A DNA stretch of 64,000 nt, taken from NCBI RefSeq assembly GCF_010587385.1, contig NZ_CP047476.1, positions 806,001-870,000 on the forward strand. Direction: 5' to 3'. A program made the translations under genes and the position numbers. Origin of the DNA: Vibrio astriarenae (lineage in GTDB: Bacteria > Pseudomonadota > Gammaproteobacteria > Enterobacterales > Vibrionaceae). The notes beneath the pieces are model-generated. The model was not told the origin of the DNA, ran no database searches, and was given only the letters and a program-made list of their open reading frames with translations. Every line of letters starts with the position of its first letter. The stretch's first letter is position 1. Positions 9,250 to 17,715 of the stretch are shown here, piece after piece.

Positions 9250-9888
9250 TTACTTCGGCTTATTAAATACAATCTTTCCGCAGTCATCTGAACCTTTCAA
9301 TCCTGCAGCGTTCGCTTCATCTGTATCTAAGTGCATTTCGAGCACTAATGAAGGATCGACTCGAACAATAACGTCTTTAAACAATACGGCTCTCTCTGGC
9401 TCACCAGCCATCACATCCACCGTTTGTAAATCTTCTAAACCAAAAAGCAAAGCATCAAGAGTGTTCATGTGAATATGGCGCTTAGCGATAATTACGCCTT
9501 TGCTGAGATTTATCGCCCCAAACTTACTAATGATTTCAATCCCCGGTGAACCCTCCAAGTCGCCAGACATTCGAACAGGCGCGCTAACCCCTAACTCTCT
9601 CGCTTGAGTGGCTGAAACTTCTACCTGGCTATAAGAGCGCAGTGGTCCAAGAATACGTACCTTTTCAATTTGACCTTTCGGCCCTTTCAAGGTCACAGTT
9701 TGAGTCGCAGCAAAGTGTCCTGGCTGTACCAAAGACTTGGCGACACCAATCTGTTCACCGGGAAATAGTTGAGCAAAGTCAGACTGAGACAAATGAACAT
9801 GGCGGTTAGAGATGCCAATCGGAATATCTCGATGGCGCAGGCTCTCTACAACCTGCGAAGTAATCAGCTCAACATCAATCGTGCTCAT
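9250..9888 (-). CDS. pduL: PduL-type phosphate propanoyltransferase
   Basis: A 212-residue PduL (PTAC) protein with both characteristic beta-barrel domains. The zinc/active-site histidines fall in IGISNRHVHLSQ, IIAKRHIHMNT and LEMHLDTDEANA. It exchanges CoA for phosphate on propionyl-CoA, feeding the kinase PduW and recycling CoA inside the compartment. Residues 1-20 (STIDVELITSQVVESLRHRD) form an amphipathic helix like the PduL encapsulation peptide. The start codon at 9888 overlaps the pduK stop by four bases (ATGA), indicating translational coupling. Confidence 0.95.
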   Translation of the reverse strand: MSTIDVELITSQVVESLRHRDIPIGISNRHVHLSQSDFAQLFPGEQIGVAKSLVQPGHFAATQTVTLKGPKGQIEKVRILGPLRSYSQVEVSATQARELGVSAPVRMSGDLEGSPGIEIISKFGAINLSKGVIIAKRHIHMNTLDALLFGLEDLQTVDVMAGEPERAVLFKDVIVRVDPSLVLEMHLDTDEANAAGLKGSDDCGKIVFNKPK

Positions 9889-10370
9889 GCTTTACTCCCT
9901 TCTTTATCTTCGACAGCGGCTACCGATGCTGATGAAGAGCTCGTGGCTCTCTTCGGTCTAGACTTGGTCGTCGCTGTTGGTTTAGATGCTTGAGGTTTTG
10001 CTGAAGTACTGTTTTGTGCCGCTGAGGTTTTAGGCTTCGCGGTTGAACGATTCGGTTTTTTAGTGCTCTCAGGAGCAGTGAGAGCCTCATAAACTTTCAA
10101 TGGATTCCAAAGCGAACTTAACCCGTCTGCTGGGCGAGCAATCACCTTATGGCTCACCAAACCTTGTTGCTGCTGCGCTAAAGCGGCACCTGATTCTACT
10201 GCTGCTGTCACTGAGCCAACATCACCCGAGATTTTTATCAAAATCCAGCCAGACCCATTCGTTCTTTCCAGCCCCAGAATTTCAATATTGGCAGACTTAG
10301 CCATCACATCCGCAACTGTAACCGCCAATGCAAGGCCCGCTACTTCAACCATTCCAAATGAGTTTTTCAT
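9885..10370 (-). CDS. pduK: PduK-like BMC-H shell protein with basic low-complexity tail
   Basis: Residues 1-90 are a BMC-H domain (SFGMVEVAGLALAVTVADVMAK ending HKVIARPADGL). They are followed by about 70 residues very rich in Lys, Ser, Thr, Ala and Pro (for example KPKTSAAQNS and KSRPKRATSSSSAS) ending in an acidic EDKEGSKA. PduK and EutK proteins also carry C-terminal extensions, though this one has no cysteine cluster or helix-turn-helix. The tail is probably disordered and basic. It might bind nucleic acid or organise cargo, but that is speculation. It is translationally coupled to pduL. A hairpin (10414-10440) sits just upstream, between it and pduF. Confidence 0.85.
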   Translation of the reverse strand: MKNSFGMVEVAGLALAVTVADVMAKSANIEILGLERTNGSGWILIKISGDVGSVTAAVESGAALAQQQQGLVSHKVIARPADGLSSLWNPLKVYEALTAPESTKKPNRSTAKPKTSAAQNSTSAKPQASKPTATTKSRPKRATSSSSASVAAVEDKEGSKA

Positions 10371-10413
10371 TGTGTTTACCTATTACTTATTTATTTTCCA
10401 TCGAGCAATACAG

Positions 10414-10440
10414 GTTGGGTAGGGATATTGCCTACCCAAC
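10414..10440 (-). other. Intercistronic hairpin between pduF and pduK
   Basis: A perfect 10-bp inverted repeat (GTTGGGTAGG / CCTACCCAAC) with a 7-base loop. No U-run follows on the minus-strand transcript, so it looks like an RNA-stability or processing element and not an intrinsic terminator. Confidence 0.6.
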
Positions 10441-10451
10441 TTCGTGCTCTG

Positions 10452-11279
10452 TTATGCTGTATCTACTCTTTCATTTTCTGATACAGGATCATCGTCTGCT
10501 TTTTCAGCAGGTTTACAGGAATACAACGCCGCGCCAGCACAGGCACCAAGGATTGGCGCTGCAATAGGGATGATGAAATATGGAATTGCGTGACCGCCCG
10601 TGAAGGCAATCTCCCCCCAACCACTCATGGCGGTAAATACCTTCGGACCAAAGTCACGTGCCGGGTTCATAGCAAACCCAGTCAACGGCGCAGTTGCTGC
10701 TCCAATAACCGCAACGAGTAAGCCAATGAGTAGCGGCGCTAGAGGCCCTCGAGGTAAACCATTTCCATCATCGGTGAGAGCCATAATCAGCAGCATCAAT
10801 ATCGCAGTAATCACAAACTCAACAATGGCAGCTTGGAAGATACTAATATCTGCATGAGGATAGGTACTGAAAAGACTTGCCAGCCCTAAACTCGCTTCAC
10901 TGCCTCGAGTGATTCCATTTGCCATTTCATAAACATCGAATAAATTGTGATAGATGAGGAAAGCCAATCCTGCGCCCGCAAATGCTCCTGCTGTTTGGGC
11001 TGCGATATAGGGCAAAACCTTGTTTTTATCAAAATTGGCAAAGCGCCAAAGTGCAATCGTAACGGCGGGGTTAAGATGTGCGCCGGAAACACCGGCACTT
11101 AGGTATATCCCGAGCGCAAAAGCGACACCCCATACAATACAGATTTCCCAAAGGCTGAAGTTCATACCAGCGAGCACCGACGCCGCTAAGCAACTGACGC
11201 CAAAGAAAATGACGATACCAAGTCCCAAGAACTCAGAGACACATTGGTGAAATAGTGTTTTATCTTTAAGTAGATTCAT
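10452..11279 (-). CDS. pduF: PduF-like propanediol/glycerol facilitator (MIP family)
   Basis: A 275-residue aquaglyceroporin with six predicted membrane helices and both channel half-loops: HLNPAVTIAL (first NPA) and FAMNPARDFGPK (second NPA, with the Arg-Asp-Phe-Gly-Pro continuation typical of glycerol facilitators). It would let 1,2-propanediol cross the inner membrane. Its place inside the microcompartment operon, not at a separate pocR-linked site, supports the PduF role. The start is ATG 11279 with AAAGGAAA upstream. If the propanediol comes from internal lactaldehyde reduction, the channel could also release it or let the cell scavenge it. Confidence 0.93.
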   Translation of the reverse strand: MNLLKDKTLFHQCVSEFLGLGIVIFFGVSCLAASVLAGMNFSLWEICIVWGVAFALGIYLSAGVSGAHLNPAVTIALWRFANFDKNKVLPYIAAQTAGAFAGAGLAFLIYHNLFDVYEMANGITRGSEASLGLASLFSTYPHADISIFQAAIVEFVITAILMLLIMALTDDGNGLPRGPLAPLLIGLLVAVIGAATAPLTGFAMNPARDFGPKVFTAMSGWGEIAFTGGHAIPYFIIPIAAPILGACAGAALYSCKPAEKADDDPVSENERVDTA

Positions 11280-11294
11280 ATTCGTTTCCTTTAT

Positions 11295-12209
11295 TTACCC
11301 ACCAATGACACACTCGATACCAACTGATTCAACAATCTTTTTATATCTATCTACTTCTTTGTTTGGTGGGGTTTTAAATCCATCACAATAATAATCAACA
11401 CCTAATAAATTATATTTGCTTTGCCCAAAGTTATGATATGGAAGCAAGTGTAGCCTTGCTACGTTATCCATATGAGTTGCAAACATTGCGATTGCTTTAA
11501 TACTTTGCTCGTCACTATTAAAGTTTGGAATAAGCGGAACTCTTACCGAAACTTGTTTAGCTAATTTGGAGATAGTTAAAGCATTTGCAAGAACAACATC
11601 ATTTGGTAAGCCTGTGTATTTTTCGTGCTGATTTCGATAAAAGGTTTTAATATCAAGAAGTACCACATCCAATAAAGGGATAATCCGATTCAAGACTTCA
11701 TTACTCGCAATACCTGTTGTTTCCATTGCGGTGTGAAGGCCACGACTTTTTGCCTCTTTAAGTAGAGCTTCGACAAAATCTGGCTGAGCTAATGGTTCTC
11801 CTCCAGAAAGCGTCAGCCCACCATTGGAACGACGATAATGAACTTCATCTTTGCACACCTCATCAAGCACTTCTTTCACTGTCATTGTTTTACCCGACAG
11901 CGTTAACGCTCCTGTTGGACAAATCTCTGTGCATGTGCCACAACCAACACATTTTTGGTGATCGATACGACTGCGAGTTTCCAAGCTAATCGCTTGTTGC
12001 GGACAAGATGCCGCGCATTTACCACAACCGATACACTTTTCTTTTTCAAAAAAAACCGATGGCTTAAATTTTTGTGACTCTGGGTTACTGCACCACTTAC
12101 AAGATAAATAACACCCTTTCAGAAATACGATCGTTCTTATTCCTGGACCATCGTGTAACGAAAACTTTTGGATATTAAATACAGTACCTTGAGTGTGACT
12201 AGCTAACAT
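11295..12209 (-). CDS. Glycyl-radical-enzyme activating enzyme (radical SAM)
   Basis: A 304-residue radical SAM activase. C33/C37/C40 (KGCYLSCKWC) is the CX3CX2C site for the SAM-cleaving [4Fe-4S] cluster. Two further ferredoxin-type clusters follow: C59/62/65/69 (CIGCGKCAASCP) and C87/90/93/97 (CVGCGTCTEICP). This two-ferredoxin insert is typical of activases for propanediol/glycerol and choline glycyl radical enzymes, not the pyruvate formate-lyase activase. SGGEPL and the C-terminal LLPYHNFGQSKY are conserved. It installs the glycyl radical on the dehydratase encoded just upstream. The electron donor is unknown; PduS or a flavodoxin are candidates. Confidence 0.93.
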   Translation of the reverse strand: MLASHTQGTVFNIQKFSLHDGPGIRTIVFLKGCYLSCKWCSNPESQKFKPSVFFEKEKCIGCGKCAASCPQQAISLETRSRIDHQKCVGCGTCTEICPTGALTLSGKTMTVKEVLDEVCKDEVHYRRSNGGLTLSGGEPLAQPDFVEALLKEAKSRGLHTAMETTGIASNEVLNRIIPLLDVVLLDIKTFYRNQHEKYTGLPNDVVLANALTISKLAKQVSVRVPLIPNFNSDEQSIKAIAMFATHMDNVARLHLLPYHNFGQSKYNLLGVDYYCDGFKTPPNKEVDRYKKIVESVGIECVIGG

Positions 12210-12241
12210 AGGATAACCTTCTACAACTTGACTTTGGACGC

Positions 12242-12286
12242 CTCCACATACAGGTATAATTCGAAGAATTCAGCCTGTATGTGGAG
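12242..12286 (-). other. Stem-loop between the dehydratase and activase genes
   Basis: A perfect 13-bp inverted repeat (CTCCACATACAGG / CCTGTATGTGGAG) flanks a 19-base loop that holds a second small repeat (AATTC/GAATT). It fills most of the 87-base gap between the dehydratase stop and the activase start. No U-tract follows, so it is more likely a processing, stabilising or attenuating element than a full terminator. It would suit the large excess of dehydratase over activase expected for such pairs. Confidence 0.7.
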
Positions 12287-12296
12287 TATTGAGGGT

Positions 12297-14816
12297 TTAA
12301 AACATATGTTCTGTACGCTCAATAATGTCGTCTTGGATACTCTTATCCAAAGAGATGAACTGAGCACTGTAACCAGCGATTCGAATCACGAGATCGCGGT
12401 AGTTCTCTGGTTCTTCCTGAGCTTTGACTAAGGTGTCTCGATTGACCACGTTAAACTGTACGTGCATGCCCTTATGATCAAAGTAACTTCGGATAAGTGC
12501 GCCCATGTTACTTAAACCAGATTCGCCTTGTAGTGCGGAAGGGTGGAACTTCTGATTGTATAAAGTACCGTTTGACGCGAGGAAGTGATCCAATTTTGCA
12601 ACAGAGTTCGTCGCTGCGGTCGGACCACTGCGGTCCATGCCACGGCTTGGCGAAACACCATCAGCCAATGGCTCACCCGCCATACGTCCATCCGGTGTCG
12701 CACCGACAGCTGTACCCATAAGCACGTTAATAGAGGCAGGATAGAGACCCGCCTGGAACGAACCTCCACGAGGGTTGGTGTATTTTTCAACCTCTCGACA
12801 GTAGATAGCTGAACCCTCACGTGTGAGCAAGTCCACTTCATCGATGTCATTACCAAATTTAGGCGCATCAATCAGCATTTGGCGTACAGAGGTTGAGTTT
12901 CTGTTTTGCGTCAACGCGACAACATCGCGCTTAATCGCATCCTTGTTGATGAGCGAAGCCGTTGTGGTCTCAGCGAGGACTTTCTTAACCGCATCCATAA
13001 CCATATCGTATGCTGGGTCGTCATTAGCCGACGGCGCTGCTAGGCTGTCACCTTCAAAGTTACTATCAAGTGCCTGTTTCAATTGCGCTAAAGAAAGCTT
13101 ACCCTCGTCAAAAACGAGTTTCTTGATAGCGGCCATTGAATCGCCAACGTTCGCAGCACCCACTCCTTGCGGTCCACTAAAGTTGTAGTGCGCACCACCT
13201 TCTTGCAGTGACTTACCATCACCTATGCAGTCATCAACCATACATGACAGGAACGGCAATGGCGCGCGCTCAGCATGTGCAATGTCCACACAGTTATCCG
13301 CTGTGATTAAGTGGAATACAAAGTACTCTGCTTGCTTGCGGTATGCTTCCATCACCTCATCAAAAGACGTAAACTCTGTCAATTGAGGTGTTACTGGGCC
13401 TAATTGTTGACCAGCAACCTGACCACCATTAAGTGAAATTTCCAGCAGTTTCCCTAGATTAAAGAAAGCTGAGTCATGCCATCCTTCGGTTTTGCCCGGG
13501 CATTGAGGCTCAACACAACCAATAATCCCATACTGGCGTGCATCTTGTAATGTTAGGCCACGGTTGACTAGTGCTGTAACAATCACTTCATCGTTATAGA
13601 ACGCCGGAACACCAAGTCCCAAGCGGCTCAGCTCACATGCCTTAAGTAAGAACTGGTCTGGCGTTTTTGACCAAACACGGACAGAGAACGAAGGCTGAGG
13701 TAAACGAACGTGTGCTGTGGCTTCCATACACATGTATGACAAGGTATTGGTCGCATCTTCACCCTTGCTATCCTGACCACCCACTATAAGGTTTTGGAAC
13801 ATTGGATACCCACCAAAGGCATTGGTTGATACCTCATCACGCACTTTGTTGATATCATTCAACTTCACCCAGATGCAGTCGATAAGCTCCTGTGCATCCT
13901 CTGACGAAATCTGCTTATCCATCTCAAAGTACGGGTTCATGTATTGGTCGAAACGAGTTGGTGAAATCGAGTGACCATTTGACTCCAAACCAATCATTAG
14001 ATGAACAAACCAGAATGACTGACATGCTTCGTAGAAGTTACTGGCACCCTGCTCTGGCACGCGACGGCAAGTTTCAGCAATTTTTAACAGTTCAGCTTTA
14101 CGAGTACCAATCGCTGATTGCGCCAACTCTTCGGCTTTAACCGCATAACGGTGAGCAAACTGAATAGCAGCATTACAAGAGATAATCACCCCTTTGTAGA
14201 ACTGCTCTTGCTTGATGTAGTTAGGGTCGGTTTTGTCCGCCGCTATCATATGTTCCGCAACTTCTTTGATGATGCCTTGATAGCCAACTTTCAGTACTTT
14301 GGCATAATCGACTGAAATATGACCAACACCATTCATGTAATAGTTACCAACCGTGAATACACCCGCATCCATACATGCCTGAGTTTCATTAGACATATAA
14401 GAAGTTGCTAATTCACTGGTTGTTTTTCCCTGCCAGTATGGGAAAACCTCACGAAGTTGCTGTTTAGACTGCTCCGAAATTTGGAACGAGTCACCACTGC
14501 GCTGTCCGACACGTTCAAATTCATCTTCAATCCATGTGTTAGAAAACTCAGGGTAGATCTGCGAAGAACGCGGTTCGATCGTTGCACTACCAACCACAAG
14601 CTCACCATCACGGATCACAACAGGTAGCTCTAATAAGATACGCTCGAACGCCTTAGCACGACGAATGATCGCTGGTTGACCTTCCGTTTCTTTGTATGAA
14701 GCAGTAATCGACATTGCACGTGCGGTTTCAATACATGGTACCGCATCTAATATTTGATTTCGTAGTGACTCTACACGATTGGTAGGCTCACTAAATCCTT
14801 GGGATACAGGTTTCAT
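12297..14816 (-). CDS. B12-independent glycyl-radical 1,2-propanediol (diol/glycerol) dehydratase
   Basis: An 839-residue glycyl radical enzyme. The radical glycine is Gly815 in VIRIAGYSAQF. The thiyl cysteine and general base are C434 and E436 in IIGCVEPQ, and GVGHISVDY (His166) and GWHDS (Asp448) match the substrate-binding His/Asp of glycerol and propanediol dehydratases. Pyruvate formate-lyase and choline lyase have different residues around the cysteine. It dehydrates 1,2-propanediol to propionaldehyde without cobalamin and is inactivated by oxygen. Glycerol as an alternative substrate cannot be excluded. The N-terminus starts close to the usual catalytic-domain start, with no long encapsulation extension. 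It follows pduB and takes the position pduCDE has in a B12-dependent pdu operon. Confidence 0.95.
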   Translation of the reverse strand: MKPVSQGFSEPTNRVESLRNQILDAVPCIETARAMSITASYKETEGQPAIIRRAKAFERILLELPVVIRDGELVVGSATIEPRSSQIYPEFSNTWIEDEFERVGQRSGDSFQISEQSKQQLREVFPYWQGKTTSELATSYMSNETQACMDAGVFTVGNYYMNGVGHISVDYAKVLKVGYQGIIKEVAEHMIAADKTDPNYIKQEQFYKGVIISCNAAIQFAHRYAVKAEELAQSAIGTRKAELLKIAETCRRVPEQGASNFYEACQSFWFVHLMIGLESNGHSISPTRFDQYMNPYFEMDKQISSEDAQELIDCIWVKLNDINKVRDEVSTNAFGGYPMFQNLIVGGQDSKGEDATNTLSYMCMEATAHVRLPQPSFSVRVWSKTPDQFLLKACELSRLGLGVPAFYNDEVIVTALVNRGLTLQDARQYGIIGCVEPQCPGKTEGWHDSAFFNLGKLLEISLNGGQVAGQQLGPVTPQLTEFTSFDEVMEAYRKQAEYFVFHLITADNCVDIAHAERAPLPFLSCMVDDCIGDGKSLQEGGAHYNFSGPQGVGAANVGDSMAAIKKLVFDEGKLSLAQLKQALDSNFEGDSLAAPSANDDPAYDMVMDAVKKVLAETTTASLINKDAIKRDVVALTQNRNSTSVRQMLIDAPKFGNDIDEVDLLTREGSAIYCREVEKYTNPRGGSFQAGLYPASINVLMGTAVGATPDGRMAGEPLADGVSPSRGMDRSGPTAATNSVAKLDHFLASNGTLYNQKFHPSALQGESGLSNMGALIRSYFDHKGMHVQFNVVNRDTLVKAQEEPENYRDLVIRIAGYSAQFISLDKSIQDDIIERTEHMF

Positions 14817-14836
14817 TGTTTTTATCCTTCTGCGGC

Positions 14837-15667
14837 CTAGATATAGGGTTTAGTGGCTGATGGCGCTGGGCCTGCCATTGTTTCAAGCAAACTCACACCG
14901 GTGTCTCTAGCTGTTGAAACAGCCTGTCGCACCGCACCAGAGTCCCCAGAAATAACCAAGATAGCTTCGTTAGAGAAACTTGTGCCGTTTGAAGGTGAAC
15001 TGTACGCGACGGTGTTAACATTGGCCGCTTTCAAGGCACTGTCTGCCATCAACACACCAATTGATGCTGGAGCACCAACGATAACACCGCAAGCACGACC
15101 TAAAGGTGCACCAAACGCTTTCTCTAGCGCGTAGCTGGCGCGAGCACTGTATTGAAGTTCAATATGCCCAGCATCATTGGCATAAACATCACCAAATGTT
15201 CTATCCAACTGGCTTAGTGCAACCTCTACCGCTCGCTTCACATCAGAGACATCAGAGCCACCAAAGATAATCAATGAACCGTGACCTGCCCCACCCTTCG
15301 TATCGCGAGCCAGCTCGATTTTTACCACTTCAGTATTGGTTGCTTTTACGGCTTCATCTGCAGCTAAAATATGAGGGCCAGCGCCTGTTCGAGCGCCTAA
15401 AATACCGATTGAACGATACTTCTTATCGAGGTCCATCACGTCTAAAAGCTGATTGTCGACATTAGCAATAACCAGTCCGATAGTGTCGCCAATCGCTGTA
15501 CCAACAAACTCTGTCATTGCACTTTTTTTATTGCCTCGGGAATAACCCGGAACAACATCGGGAACAACGTTGGCTGTCTCAACCGGAACCATCACCGTTT
15601 CCCCGTGTTCACCAACTTTCTCCAACACATCAGAGATAATTTGATCTACTGTCGTAATTGTCGTCAT
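14837..15667 (-). CDS. pduB: PduB-like tandem-domain (BMC-T) major shell protein
   Basis: A 276-residue protein with two BMC domains: about residues 50-155 (FVGTAIGDTIGLVIANVD onward) and about 165-270 (SYALEKAFGAPLGRACGVIV onward). An N-terminal extension (TTITTVDQIISDVLEKVGEHGETV) contains an amphipathic helix resembling an encapsulation peptide; the PduB N-terminus is known to link shell and core in Salmonella. The protein forms pseudohexameric trimers and is a main shell facet component. It is the second gene of the operon, 12 bases after pduA. Confidence 0.95.
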   Translation of the reverse strand: MTTITTVDQIISDVLEKVGEHGETVMVPVETANVVPDVVPGYSRGNKKSAMTEFVGTAIGDTIGLVIANVDNQLLDVMDLDKKYRSIGILGARTGAGPHILAADEAVKATNTEVVKIELARDTKGGAGHGSLIIFGGSDVSDVKRAVEVALSQLDRTFGDVYANDAGHIELQYSARASYALEKAFGAPLGRACGVIVGAPASIGVLMADSALKAANVNTVAYSSPSNGTSFSNEAILVISGDSGAVRQAVSTARDTGVSLLETMAGPAPSATKPYI

Positions 15668-15679
15668 AGCGCATCTTCC

Positions 15680-15973
15680 TTAAGCAACGGTTGCAGGAAG
15701 AGCAGCAGGTAAAACAGCTTCAACATCAGTATGCGGACGAGGAATAACGTGAGTAGCAATCACTTCACCAACATTACTCGCAGCGCAAGCACCTGCATCT
15801 GTTGCGGCTTTAACTGCTCCAACATCACCACGTACAACCACAGTAATTAAACCCGACCCGATTTTTTCATATCCGACTAATTGAACGTTCGCTGATTTGA
15901 CCATTGTGTCAGCTGCTTCAATTGCTGCTGTCAAACCACGTGTTTCTACCATTCCTAACGCTTCTTGTTGCAT
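15680..15973 (-). CDS. pduA: PduA/PduJ-like hexameric (BMC-H) shell protein
   Basis: A canonical BMC-H protein of 97 residues: [58 protein letters not shown], closing with [12 protein letters not shown]. Such hexamers tile the shell facets, and their central pore admits propanediol. It is the only simple BMC-H gene in the operon, as no pduJ copy is present. I chose ATG 15973, with an AGGTG ribosome site seven bases upstream, over the in-frame GTG at 15982. It is the first gene of the operon and diverges from the pocR-like regulator. Confidence 0.94.
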   Translation of the reverse strand: MQQEALGMVETRGLTAAIEAADTMVKSANVQLVGYEKIGSGLITVVVRGDVGAVKAATDAGACAASNVGEVIATHVIPRPHTDVEAVLPAALPATVA

Positions 15974-16527
15974 GAGATTCACCTCGTCTCAGTAATTAAT
16001 AAACAGCTTTATATCAATAACCAAGCTTGCTCTAGAACCCATGAAATAATAAAATCATCATCAGTAGATTTATTTCACGTTAACATCAGAACCGACATGA
16101 CCTATCGCTTGGTTGGTGATTATATTAGCGCCTACCAATCAAACAATGTTGCTCTCCACATAAAATAAACAACAATAATCTATCTTTAATGAGCAAATAT
16201 TTTGTATTTACAATGCACCTAGACTCTCCGGCACTGGGGTTTTGATAGCAATATATTGCCAATATTGAAACATTTAAAAATCCGAACTTTGTTAAACAGA
16301 TCAAATTTAAAATTCAATCACGAAACAATTGTTAATATTTTAATCTTAAAAATAAAAAGCTATTGCTACAGAAAAGCAATATAGTTTTATAGCATGGACT
16401 ATGAGTTAAAAAATTTTGGCATAACGACTTGAAGATGAGTCACAAGTCAAACATTTAAATGAGTCCAAATGCTAGAGTATTTCTGGTCTATCACCGCTCC
16501 AAACTAACAGGTGCTAAGGAGAACAAG
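15974..16527. promoter_or_regulatory. Divergent regulatory region between the BMC operon and pocR
   Basis: About 550 AT-rich bases with no plausible gene separate the divergent pduA and pocR-like starts. It should hold the operon promoter and the AraC-type activator sites. I could not define a convincing -35/-10 pair or repeated operator by eye. Confidence 0.6.
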
Positions 16528-17415
16528 ATGATATCGAGTGATGCAATCAAAGAGATCGCTTATGACTTTGCTATGGCAACTGGGTTTGCAGTGCTTGTCG
16601 TCGATCTTGATGGTAATGAGATATCACCACGGTTCAATTTTACGCCTTTATGCAAACATGTAAGAACAAAAGATGCACTGTTTGAGATTTGCAAACGATG
16701 CGATCGAGTCGGAGGACTCACCGCGCTGCAACAAAAAGAAACCACATTCTATCGATGCCACATGGGGTTAGTGGACTTTTCAATTCCATTGATTGTTGGA
16801 GGTAACCTACTTGGTTTTGTTCAATGTGGACAGGCAAAAATCACTGACACACAGCAAATTCCGCTTATTACCCAACACAAATACGATAGGCACCACAACA
16901 ACGAAATCCAGCGTATGTACGATGACCTGCCAAGCGTACGCTTACAAAAGATGCAGTCGTCATCCAGTATTTTAAAAGCGTTGATTGATAATTATCTTCC
17001 AAGCAAACTTATCACCGATCCTGAACTCACTAACAGCGAAGTCTCTATTGCTCGCCCGTCATCAAAAAATCAATTGCGTATCGAGCAATCCATTGAATTT
17101 ATCGAAAGAAACTTGTCAGCACCGCTCACTTTAGATTGCGTGGCTCACCATGTTGATTTAAGCCCATTCTATTTTAGCCGTTTGTTTAAGGACCACCTTC
17201 AGGTTGGCTTTAACCACTACCTCAATAAGCAGAGAATCTCAAAATCGAAGCAATTACTCGCCAACAACAACAAACCTATCAGTGACATTGCTCGAAGTGT
17301 TGGTTTTAACAATACCAGCTACTTCATTCGTCAATTTAAAAAGCAGTGTGAGCTAACGCCTTTAGAGTTTAGAAACAACCACTCTCATGTCAGCGCAAAA
17401 ATTCTTGAGTTCTAA
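16528..17415 (+). CDS. pocR: PocR-type transcriptional regulator (PocR ligand domain + AraC HTH)
   Basis: The 295-residue product has an N-terminal PocR ligand-binding domain (about 1-150) with conserved cysteines C42, C55, C58, C77 and C100 (LCKHVR, ICKRCDR, YRCHMGL, FVQCGQ). A double AraC helix-turn-helix follows at about 190-290 (LTLDCVAHHVDLSPFYFSRLFK and ISDIARSVGFNNTSYFIRQFKKQ). PocR activates pdu and cob genes in response to 1,2-propanediol in Salmonella, so this is the likely propanediol-sensing activator of the microcompartment operon. I chose ATG 16528 because AAGGAG sits seven bases upstream; the in-frame ATG at 16459 would add 23 unrelated residues. The cysteines suggest metal or redox sensing. 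Confidence 0.9.
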   Translation: MISSDAIKEIAYDFAMATGFAVLVVDLDGNEISPRFNFTPLCKHVRTKDALFEICKRCDRVGGLTALQQKETTFYRCHMGLVDFSIPLIVGGNLLGFVQCGQAKITDTQQIPLITQHKYDRHHNNEIQRMYDDLPSVRLQKMQSSSSILKALIDNYLPSKLITDPELTNSEVSIARPSSKNQLRIEQSIEFIERNLSAPLTLDCVAHHVDLSPFYFSRLFKDHLQVGFNHYLNKQRISKSKQLLANNNKPISDIARSVGFNNTSYFIRQFKKQCELTPLEFRNNHSHVSAKILEF

Positions 17416-17715
17416 CTTAAGCAAACTCGTTTTTAAGAGCATACAATGAGCTCACTGGGTTACTGGAAAACTTCGAATTTGATAGAAGTTGTACATTGTA
17501 TAGGTCGATTTGTTTACTTGTTCTAGTGGCTAACATTGAGATTTGAACTCAACTTTGGTGAGGAGGGTTTCTACTAATTGTTGATAGGCTACTACAATCG
17601 GCAACGGCCGCACTAACTCAATAATGGGCTGTTGCCAGTTAACGTGGAAAATCGGATTATATCAATACATAAAATTTGTTGAGTATGACACCTTTATATA
17701 CCGATAGCTTGGGTG
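17416..17715. other. Convergent intergenic region with hairpin
   Basis: No gene is visible. An imperfect inverted repeat (GGCAACGGCC near 17600 / GGCTGTTGCC near 17627) can form a 10-bp stem and may help terminate pocR and the converging symporter gene. Confidence 0.45.

Noticed and set aside
12242..12286. Intrinsic terminator between dehydratase and activase
   Set aside because: The stem is strong, but no run of U follows on the transcript, and a complete stop would silence the needed activase.
12297..14816. Pyruvate formate-lyase or choline trimethylamine-lyase identity for the glycyl radical enzyme
   Set aside because: The GCVEPQ active site with His166/Asp448 and the propanediol-type neighbours fit diol/glycerol dehydratase. 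PFL has adjacent Cys-Cys, and no choline genes are present.
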